Positions 36,030 to 45,668 of a stretch of DNA of 64,000 nucleotides are shown piece by piece. The notes under the pieces were generated by a model. It made no database searches. It saw only the letters and a list, made by a program, of their open reading frames with translations, and was not told the origin of the DNA. The translations under genes were made by a program, and so were the position numbers. The DNA comes from Saxidomus purpurata (taxonomy: Eukaryota > Mollusca > Bivalvia > Venerida > Veneridae). The DNA lies in assembly GCA_022818135.1 (NCBI GenBank), contig JAFMSR010000016.1:43521642-43585641 (forward strand). Reading direction: 5' to 3'. Position 1 is the first letter of the stretch. Each line of letters begins with the position of its first letter.

Positions 36030-36264
36030 AACACTTTAAACACTTTAATTGTTCGTTTTGTCCTCGTGTGTTTGCTTTGTATGCTAGTGTGTGTTGGTAG
36101 TGTATATGTGTGTGTGTACATGATTGTGTGTGTGTGTCGTGTGTGTGTGCGTGTGTGTGTGTGTGTGTGTTGGTGGTGTGCACTTCTGGGTGCTGTGGGG
36201 CTCGTTTTGGGGAGGCTGCGTTTTTGGTACGTGGCATTCCCTGTTTGATATTATTTTTGTTTTT
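36030..36264 (+). mobile_element. (TG)n retro-inserted element, copy C (longest 5' part)
   Basis: It interrupts the coding sequence between IDYFGE and SSKEGQVD. It includes the head TCGTTTTGTCCTCGTGTG not seen in the other copies, the shared TTGGTAGTGTATATG, a short (TG)n and the conserved tail, ending GTTTTT at 36264. A short ACACTTTAA triplication at 36015-36050 marks the left side and obscures the exact boundary. Confidence 0.8.
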
Positions 36265-38241
36265 GTTATAAGCAGCAAAGAAGGACAAGTTGATAAACTT
36301 GCACTAAAGCAAACAGCATCTTCAATTTTACACAGCTTTGAAGAAAACAAAAGAAAAAGAACTGAAGATGAAGAAAAGAAACGACTAATCAAAACATTTG
36401 CAAAATTGATTAAATCGGATATTATGGGCATTGTTACTGATAATAATGTGTATCCGTCGCCAGACTCTATAGCTTCAAGCGAGAAAAATAGAAGTTTCAT
36501 TCCAGATAGCCTACAACAATTTCTTAGCCTGCTGTTCAGTGAAAAAGAAAAAGTTGTAAAGATTGGGTCCATTGGTCAAGCAATTACACAAAATTGTAGA
36601 CCCCGAAATATCCAAGCTCCTCTTCAGACTGCACTTGCAGTACAGCTATATCACCATTTTGGCTCCAGATTCTTGATCGATACTCTGAATAGTATGGGTT
36701 TCTGTTCTTCGTACTGGGAAGTGCAGAAGTTTGAGTCAAATGCAGCTGCAATGTTGAACATCAGTATGCCATCTTACTTTCCAGGATCATTTGTACAGTT
36801 CTCAGCTGACAATGTAGACCATAATGTGAGAACATTAGATGGAAACAACACTTTCCATGGAATGGGTATAATTGCTTGCAATACACCAGGTATACCAGTA
36901 CACACGTGTTCCTCGCAGAGAAATAAACCTTGATGAAGTAGTAGAACTTTTTGACAATACTGGTATGCCGAGACAGCCTACAAAATCTCTTCTTGCCGAA
37001 AGTATGTGGAAACTAGGGGACTGCAGTTCATCAAACATTTTGAATTCAGACGAGTATGTGTATGTCATTGATGGAGGCTCTCTTTTACAAAGGATTCCAT
37101 GGCAGAAAGGAATGTCATTTGGATCTATATGTGAAGAGTATACCAATTATTGGAACAGAGATACCAGAAAACTATAGTTGTGTTTGATGGTTACAGCAGC
37201 AATCCATCTACTAAAGATGTTACCCATCTAAGGAGGCAGAATGGTGCAACTGGAACCAAAGTTCTTTTTACTAAAACAACACCATGCAAAACAAAGAAAG
37301 ATGTCTTCTTAAGAAATGTTGACAATAAGAAAAACTTTATTGCCCTCCTCAGTGAAACATTTGTACAGCATGGAATACCTGTGAAACAGGCCACAAGTGA
37401 TGCAGATTGCCTCATTGTCAAAACTGCCACCCAGTCAGCAGAAACCAACAATACTGTGGTCGTCGGGGAAGATACAGATTTGCTGGTATTACTATGTTAT
37501 CATGTTGATGATAGGAAATGTGATGTTTACTTTCGATCCGATTCAAAGCAAAAACGAGGTAAAGGCAAAAGGGTTTGGGATATAAAAAAGGTGAAGGTCT
37601 TGGTTGGACATGAAGTCTGTACACTACTTCCCTTTTTTCGTGCACTGACTGGACGTGACACAACTTCAAAAATACATGGAATTGGGAAAGCATCAGCCTT
37701 TAAAGTTCTGTGCACAAAGCCGGATTTCAGGGACATTGCATTAATGTTTATAAATGCAAAAACAAAAGATGATGTCAGGAAATTTGGAGAACAGTCCATT
37801 GTTTATCTGTTTGGAGAGGGGACATCTGAATGTTTGGATCATCTTCGTTTTGAAAAATTTGCAAGGATGGTTTCATGTAGTACCAGCTTTGTGGAAGCGC
37901 ATAGTCTCCCACCTACCAGTTCTGCTGCTGCATTTCACAGTTTGCGAGTGTATTGGCAAACTCAAATATGGATGTTCAATGGAAATCTTGATCCTTTGGA
38001 ATGGGGCTGGGAGCTGACAGAAAACATTCTGAGTCCAGTAAAATTGACATTACCGCCAGCACCAGAGTATTTAATGAAAGTCATCAGATGTAACTGTAAA
38101 ACGGGGTGCGACAGTACTTGCAGGAAGCACGGTTTGGAATGCTCAGTTAGCTGTGGAGTATGCCGTGGTGTCAGTTGTTCCAATTCTCCTACATTAATGG
38201 AACTGAATGTAGATGATGAAGAGAATGAAAATGACCTTTGA
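36265..38241 (+). pseudogene. FEN1/XPG-like nuclease core with cysteine-rich tail, two frameshifts
   Basis: This continues the 35315 coding sequence. The frame shifts at about 36895 (before RVPRREIN) and returns near 37150 (before RYQKTIVVFDG), so this copy is broken. Motifs in order are ADNVDHNVRTLDGN (36810-36845), VVFDGYSS (Asp at 37186), SDADCLIV (37396-37419), VVGEDTDLLVLL (Asp at 37471 and 37477), and ALTGRDTTSKIHGIGKASA (Asp at 37657). These line up with the FEN1 metal-binding series (FDG, E-x-E, EDMD, GSDY plus helix-hairpin-helix). The tail CNCKTGCDSTCRK ... CGVCRGVSCSN is a cysteine-rich putative zinc domain. A flap or structure-specific nuclease role is inferred only. The family may be transposon-borne or a multi-copy host gene. 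Confidence 0.65.
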
Positions 38242-38610
38242 AAATGGTATCTTAATATGGTATTGTTTAACTGTATTTTGATTATAGAATATTTACGCAG
38301 TTTGGGTTTTGGAAAGGTGTTGTGTGTTATATACTCAATGAAGTTTTTGATTTGTTGGCATATCTAAAGTGACTGCACCAAAAACTTGTTTCAGCACAAA
38401 CGTTGAAATCAAGTAGACATTTATTATAGATCAGTGATTTATTACAAAAGAGTGCATCAAATCTTATTATGACTGTTTACATATGTTTTCCCATGCGATT
38501 TTCGACTACATTTTCAGTTGGAATTTTATAATGCATAAGCAATTAAGAAGTGTAATTACAAAGGTATATTATTTGTTTTACGAAGCAGCAACCGTTATTA
38601 AATTTTGTAG

Positions 38611-39340
38611 CATTAGCAAGTAAGTGAGATACAGCACGAAATTATATTATTACAAACTTGTGGTGATTTCTTTTTTACATAAAAGAATAGAAATGTGTTT
38701 GTTTAACCAAATAAGCTTACTTTTAGTCAGTTCTGGTTGTTTTATGAATTATTCAACAAATGAAAATAGTTTTCCAAATGTGGGTGGGATAAATCTACCC
38801 CAACAATTTAAGTAATTTTGCATGAAACTTTAAAATAAATGTTTTATTGAACATATTTTACTTTCAAAATGTTAACATTAATGCAAACTGTTAGATGTTT
38901 AATAATAATATTACATTCATCTATGAATTTAATGAGTATATTTCTCCAAAGCATGTGAATACATTTTTGAAGCATGAGCAAGTAAGTGAGATAAAGCAGA
39001 AAATTATATTATTATGAACTTGTGGTGATTTCTTTTTTACATAAAAGAATAGAAGTGTGTTTGTTAAAACATATGTGCTCATTTAAATAAGTTCTAGGTG
39101 TTTTATGAATAATTTGATAAAAAAATGTTTTTTTCCAAAAGTGGGTGGGGTAAATCTACCCCATCAGTTGAGGTAATTTTGCTTGAAACTTTGAAATACA
39201 TGTTTTATTGAACACATTTTGCTTAAAAAATGTTAACATGCATGCAAACTATTGGATGTTTAATAATAATATTGCATTAAATGATGAACTGGATCAGTAT
39301 ATTTATCCAAAGTATGTAAATAAAGAAATGGATAAAAATG
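38611..39340 (+). repeat. Tandem duplication of a ~365 bp unit downstream of the nuclease gene
   Basis: Positions 38611-38970 and 38978-39335 align, with AGCAAGTAAGTGAGATA, ACTTGTGGTGATTTC, GTGGGTGGG(A/G)TAAATCTACCCC and GTTTAATAATAATATT shared. Divergence is moderate. AATAAA sites lie in it, so it may overlap the gene's 3' UTR. Confidence 0.75.
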
Positions 39341-39344
39341 ACAG

Positions 39345-39690
39345 TATCTGTATTTGGATGTCAATTTTAGGTACTTCCACCTACTTCTGGGCGTGTGATT
39401 TTTTTCTGGTAATAGTTCAGACACTATACAACTTAAAAATGTGCAAAACAAAACTTTTGCAATTTTGTCTAGGTTAGGTGATTTTTTGGGCTAGTTTTAC
39501 TGGACTATAAATCATTAACAAACACTGAACACTACCTTATTTACTTAAAAGGAGAAAATGTAATTACCGTAAAACTGATAATTTCGAAACGATAATAATT
39601 TCATATATTTACGGAAATGTGCAACAGGTGAATCGCGCGACTATGGTATATATCTGTTTATAGTTTCTAGCTGTCTGTTATCTGTCCACA
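39345..39690. other. Non-genic AT-rich stretch
   Basis: Nothing recognised. Confidence 0.4.
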
Positions 39691-40210
39691 CTTCACCTTG
39701 AGTATGTAATAGAGGCTGCACATTTCACTAGATCTTCATTAAACTTGGTCAGAATGACTGCCTTGATGGCATCCGGGTCGCATTGGGGGTTTAAAACTAG
39801 GTCACAAGGTCAAATAATAGGAAAACCTTCTGGATGCAATAGAGGTTGCACGTTTCATTGGATTTTCATGCAACTTTGTCTGAATGATTATCTTGGCAGA
39901 GTCTAGGTCGAGTTTGATTATAGTTTAAGTTTCCAGGTATAATCATAGAAAAACCTTGTATGTGCATTAGAGTCTGCGCTTTTCATTGGAACTTTGATCA
40001 GAATGGAATCATAATGGAATCTAGGTAGACTTAGAATATGGATTATCTAAGGTCAAAAACAAGGCCACCCGGTCAAATCAGAGGAAAACTCGTGTGTTTG
40101 CTATAGAGTGTAAGAATGTTTCTTTCGATCATTTCTAGCTCAAATTCAAATGTTGGTCACCTTGGGTTAAACACCTAGGTCACACTGTTAAATATAAGAA
40201 AACCCTTGCT
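39690..40210 (+). repeat. Degenerate ~170 bp tandem repeat (AACTTGGTCAGAATGA type)
   Basis: Units share AGAGGTTGCAC-TTTCA, TTGGTCAGAATGA, ATCTAGGTCG and ACTAGGTCACAAGGTCAAAT, three to four times with heavy divergence. The same family recurs at 52300-52505. Confidence 0.65.
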
Positions 40211-40310
40211 AAAAGGCCACATTCATTACTCAGTCATCATGTATGGCAGACACCTTTTGTGAACAGGAAACAGTTTTTCTTTTGCGTATGCCAACCTGGC
40301 ATCAAAATAG

Positions 40311-40468
40311 CTGTCTCATCCGGGCACTCAGGATTCCAACCAAATTGGAGTACTTTCGGGATAGGTTATACAGTCCTTAATTATATACTACACAACAATC
40401 CGAAGCACACAATTTACTTCGAAAATGTGAATGGCAGTGATGGTTTAAGGATTTACACCGGTATTATG
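40311..40468 (+). other. Possible exon, weakly CUB-like
   Basis: An open frame ends at a consensus donor, TTATG|GTGAGTTA (40469). The translation contains HTIYFENVNGSDGLRIYTG, which is loosely like the second half of a CUB domain. A possible acceptor is AAAATAG at 40304-40310. No partner exon is visible, so this may be chance. Confidence 0.2.
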
Positions 40469-40492
40469 GTGAGTTAATGCCCTTATTTAATT

Positions 40493-40935
40493 ATACCCCA
40501 CGAACACAAAGTGTTAGGGGGGGGGGGTTATACTGGATTCAGCTTGTCCGTCCGTCCGTCCGTCTGTCTGTCCGTCTGTAGACGTAATCTTGCGGACACT
40601 AGATCTCCAATACCCCTGGTCAGAATTTGATGATACTTCACACAAGTAATAAGTACAATGCCTAGTTGTGCATGGTCGAGATTTAGGGTCTCTCGGTTAA
40701 AGGTCAAGGTCACAGGGGCTTGAGATGGTAAAATCTTGTGGACGCTAAATCTTCAAAATCCCTGGTCAGAATTTATTGATACTTCACACAAGTAATAAGA
40801 ACTGTTGTGCATGGTCTAGGTTTCAGGTCTCTAAGTCAAAGGTCAAAGTCACAGGGGCTTGAAAAAGTAAAATCTTGTGCGCTTTTAATCTCAAAACCCG
40901 ATTGTCAAAATTTAATTATACTTCACAGAAGCCTT
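40493..40935 (+). repeat. TACCCCACGAAC / GTCCGTC-headed tandem repeat
   Basis: The head TATACCCCACGAACACAAAG, a G-run and (GTCC)n are followed by about 2.5 units of about 160 bp. Each unit has TCTTGNGGAC, CCCTGGTCAGAATTT, ACTTCACACAAGTAATAAG and AGGTCAAGGTCACAGGGGCTT. Confidence 0.75.
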
Positions 40936-40939
40936 CAGA

Positions 40940-41915
40940 TGTGCAGGTCCAATAATCAAAGCATTAAATATTACATAAATTATAAATACTGTGTCAGTGG
41001 GATGTTCGGGGGCGGGGGGTGGGGTATTCATCACCTTCAGTGATAGTGCTAGTTTTCTAGGCAATGCTGCATATACTAGTACACTCAAATATTGGCTAGG
41101 GGCCGACAGAAAGAATGAAGAAAATTGCATCTGAAAACCAGCATCTCTAAACATTGATGAAACTGAAACAAAAACTTCCAAATACCTACCTTACATATTT
41201 GGAATAACTGATGTAGCATGCACAATTCTTCATCTTGGTATGTTATAGTACAGAAGATGTCTGAATCAATCAATTAATCATAGGAATGTATTTATGTACT
41301 ATGCGCAATAACTGTTAGATTGGGATTATCATACAATTATATTTTTTGTATTGACTGCCTTCTAAATTTGCATTGCTGAATGAGGACTGTTAAACACAAT
41401 TTTTAATGTCAAAGTTTAATATGAGCACTCTCTGATTCTTATTGTATTACAAAGCTCATTATTTGAAAATTTGCCTTGGAAAGAATGATATAATTTGCAG
41501 CCACAAGCTATCCTATTTGTCTTTTTTTATATTATATACATCCGTATTCAGCAGCCACATACTTTTAATGGTCACAGGTGTACAGCTGTATGTATATAAC
41601 TACTTGAAATATGATCATTTTTTCTTCCAGCTGTCATCATGACTTAGAGAATTAATATATAACTCTGTGTGACGAAAAAACTCTAAGTAGTGATAAACTA
41701 ATATTAACCAAACCATTTCTGTTTTATTTCTATTACAATATTTATATACATATCGTACAGTTATTAAAACAAACACCCTTTTACAAAACAGCTTTCCCCT
41801 GCGCTCTAAACTATAATTACCACTTCTAAATTTACTTCCGAGTATGCTGTTCTTACACATACTCCTTCAGAACCTCACATAAGAAAAGTCAAGACATAGG
41901 AACAGTCTACTACTT
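40940..41915. other. Non-genic stretch
   Basis: No supported gene or repeat. Confidence 0.4.
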
Positions 41916-41920
41916 GACAT

Positions 41921-42070
41921 GGTTATACAGGTCGAAGCAGCAATTGATTATTGTAGTTAATATAAATTTACCGTACTTTCAGTCAATTCACGTAAGGTTA
42001 TACAGGTCGCGGCAGCAATTGATGAGTTTGGTTAATATAAATTTACCGTACTTTCAGTCCATTCACGTAG
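41921..42070 (+). repeat. 75 bp tandem duplication
   Basis: Two copies of GGTTATACAGGTCG ... CAGCAATTGATNA ... TAAATTTACCGTACTTTCAG ... TTCACGTA begin at 41921 and 41996. Confidence 0.8.
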
Positions 42071-43390
42071 ATTTATGTTAAATAAAATTATTTCAAAGAG
42101 GTAACGAATATCGTTTTTTAGTTCATTATTAACTTAGATCAGATCTAAGATTTTATATATCATAATGTTAAAAATATTTGCCGTTACTCTACACGGATAT
42201 GACACAGCGTATGTATTTACATTAACATTTGTAAACTTCGACTTTTAGGAATTTACCTTTGGTTTCTTCAAAGGGTTAAATAATGTTTTTACCTTCCCAT
42301 AAGATGTATTTCCCAGAGTTTGTGTCCGTCGCCATAGGATCTGAGATAGGCAGGATGTTGGATATTGCCCTGTAACGTTAGTGAATAGTGTTCAGTATGT
42401 GAGTTGTGAGTTAAAGAAAATCACTTAAGTTGGCAAGAAATAATTGGACAATTCAGACAAAAAGAATATTTTTTCTATCGGATTTATTCTACTGCAGGTC
42501 TTTCTATATTAGTAGTCCTTACCTGGTGACATCTTTCATTATTTCATTAAAAATAGTTAACTATTTTTAAACATTTGCTATTGAAAGAGGTGAACAGTTA
42601 ATACTAAAATTGATTATAGATTTATAGATATTTTTTAGTAGATTTGAACACTCCTGTGCTTCAGTATTGATTTAGTATCTGAACGTATAAAGTAAATACA
42701 TGCCATACCAAGCTTGCATATTTTAAAGGTGTTGTTAGACAAAACTTACTTTTAGATATCTATTAACTATTCAGTCAGATTTGCTGGGAGATTTTTATCT
42801 ATGTCTTACCTATCTAAACTGAGATCTCTTTGTTTTTAGTGTCGCATCAATTTTATTCTCATTAATATTTTCTAACATCATTCTTCTCTTTGTCTAGGAA
42901 CTTTGTTTATTGAGGCATACAGTGGCAATATAGGGAAACTTTGTATCTCTTTTTTGTGTAATCGGTGTATAATGTGTTTAGCATGGTTCATTATATATCA
43001 TCTTCTCATTGATCATCATTGACTTTATCATCATCGTTATTTTTATAATTTGTTTCGTGCCACCTTTATTTTATAGTATGTTTTACTGTAATATATGTCT
43101 TCGAAAGAGTACTGCAGGCGAGAATAATAATGTTATTTCGAGGAGGCGTAGCATCCGAGAAATGACGTAATTATTTGAGCCAACAGTTACTCTATCTGAT
43201 TTGTATCATGGCACATTGATTGACAGTTCTCACGCCCTACAATATTGTGTGACGTAATATCGTGTGACGTAACAAAATTGTTTGGTAACGACCTCAATCT
43301 TTTTTACTGAAAGAAAATCAATACATTTACTTGTTTGCATTTTAAAGTGTTCTGTAGCCTGCAAATCATTAACCGGAGCAAGTGTATTTT
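42071..43390. other. Non-genic AT-rich stretch
   Basis: No gene recognised. Confidence 0.4.
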
Positions 43391-43392
43391 TA

Positions 43393-44407
43393 TGCCCCCG
43401 AGGGTCGGCATATTAAAATCGCACCGTCCGTCTGTCCGTCCGTCCGTGCGTCCCCACTTACAAATTCGTGTCCGGACTGTAACTCTGTCATGCATTGAAG
43501 GATTTTAAAATAACTTGGCACACATGACACATCAAGACGACGTGTCGCGTGCAAGACCCACATCCCTAGCTCAAAGGTCAAGGTCACACTTGGAGTATGA
43601 AGGTTATGGAATCCTCTATATATGCACACATTCGTGTCCGGACTGTAACTTTGTCATGCATTGAAGGATTTTAAAATAACTTGGCACAAATGTCTTGCAC
43701 ATCAAGACGACGTGTCGTGTGCAAGGCCCACGTCCCTAGCTCAAAGGTCAAGGTCATACTTACTTAGAGTTCGAAGGTAATGGATTCCTCTATATATGCA
43801 TATATGCACACATTCGTGTCCGGATGTAACTTTGTCATGCATTGAATGATTTTAAAATAACTTGGCACAAATGTCTAGCACATCAAGACGACGTGTCGCG
43901 TGCAAGACCCACGTCTCTAGATTAAAGGTCAAGGTCATTCTTAGAGTTTGAAGGTAATGGATTCCTCTATATATGCATATATGCACACAATCGTGTCCAG
44001 ATGTAACTTTGTCATGCATTGAAGGATTTTAAAATAACTTGGCACAAATGTCTAGCACATCAAGACGACGTGTCGCGTGCAAGACCAACATCCCTACCAC
44101 AAAGGTCAAGGTCACACTTAGAGTTTATAGATATTGGAATCCTGTATATATGCATACATGTGTGTCCGGACTATAACTTTATCATGCTTCGAAGGATTTT
44201 AAAATAACTTTGCAGAACAAAGCGGATGTGCTGCGTGCAAGACCCAAGTCCCTGTCTCAAAGGTCAAGATCACACTAAGTGTTTAAAGTAATGGAATACT
44301 GTATGCATGGTTACTCTGTCATGCATGGAAGGATTTTAAAATGACATAGCACATTTATTGAGCACATGGAGAGGACACAGACTGAGGCACCTCTTTCGGG
44401 GGCATTC
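43393..44407 (+). mobile_element. TGCCCCCGA-ended MITE with ~170 bp tandem array
   Basis: The left end TGCCCCCGAGGGTCGGCATA and the right end TTTCGGGGGCATTCGTCAC are inverted. A (GTCC)n head (43428-43450) is followed by five units of 166-182 bp. The anchor CGTGTCCGG lies at 43467, 43633 and 43815, with variants near 43992 and 44162. Each unit has ATGCATTGAAGGATTTTAAA, GACGACGTGTCGCGTGCAAG and AGGTCAAGGTCA. This is the tandem-array MITE layout known from bivalves. Confidence 0.8.
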
Positions 44408-44409
44408 GT

Positions 44410-45540
44410 CACTTGTGAGGGACAGCTCTTGTTTATTTTGTTTTTGCCCGACCGATGTAGACTTTTCCAAATTATTCTTGTCAACCAAAAAAAATTTTTT
44501 TATCTATTTATATTGAGGCAATACAAAAAAAATCTGAAAAGTGTTCTCTTTTCAGATAGATCATGTTCTCTATAACAGATAGAGCACAATCTAAGCTCCG
44601 CCTCCACACAAAGTTCAAATTATCAGTAATACAGTACAGTGTTTTCCTATACAAATATGCAGTAGCCATGATACACGCAATGTTTATAACCATTTTAATG
44701 TACATTTAATACTGACATAAATCTATCTATCTGTAAGACATTTAGAACAAATATAAGCAACTTGATGTTACTGGGTTTTTTTTCGGTGAAAACAAACTAT
44801 ATTATCATTATGTAGCATTCCCTTAAGTGAAATTTCTTCTTAGCAATACTTTTTCTGCGACATTATTATCAAGGACATTATTAAAAGCTAGCAATTTTTT
44901 TCTAAATATTTAAAAGGGGCTTGATGTACATAAACTAGCGAATAGATGCCTTTTTCAAGAAGAGCATCAATCGAAAAATGTCTCTTTTGTAAAATAAACG
45001 CCAAAGAAGATACGTTTTAGAATATATCGCTATCCACCTAAACATTGAAGCCAACAACAAAATGAAGGTTCAACGGCAATACAAAACATAACATTGCGTT
45101 AATTCTACATGTAATTACTGTTTTGGATTGGACTGAATCCTTTTGCTTTGGAGAAGATACTTTCCATTTATTTAGTCCATTATATTTTTAAGTTATTTCA
45201 ACATGTATCCAGTTCAAGGATGTGCCTATTTAAGGAAATGCAATAGTTTCACATTGTAAACACGAGATAAAATTATATATGCATGATATTGCCTTCTTTC
45301 ATTTGAAACCTTCGAAAAACCCAGCCATGAAACAAATCAGTAATTGATTCAATAATAAGTTGATTATTATGGACAATTCAGGAACTGTTGGGTTGATTTT
45401 TATCAGATTTGATAAATATTTAGACGGAATGGGATTGAAATGATGTCTAAACGGTTAAACGGTAATTGAAATACTTAGTATTCTTAAAATAGTGTCGTTT
45501 CCTTCGATCTCTATTTCGTTTGTTTCGGAATTAATAATTA
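44410..45540. other. Non-genic AT-rich stretch
   Basis: No gene recognised. Confidence 0.4.
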
Positions 45541-45543
45541 TAA

Positions 45544-45668
45544 GACACAAACACATATTATATGAAGATAATATTACGTCATTAAGAAGATACAGTCTTT
45601 GAAACCTTTAAGCTTTTTAAGATACAAACACATACTGGTATTATATGAAGATAAACTTATATCATTAA
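45544..45668 (+). repeat. ~85 bp tandem repeat hosting the palindromic element
   Basis: Units contain GATACA(A)ACACATA, TATTATATGAAGATAA, CATTAA, then GAAGATACAGTCTTTG and AAACCTTTAAGC. The element at 45669 is inserted at the CATTAA of the second unit. The first unit shows the unoccupied site (about 45580). Confidence 0.65.
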
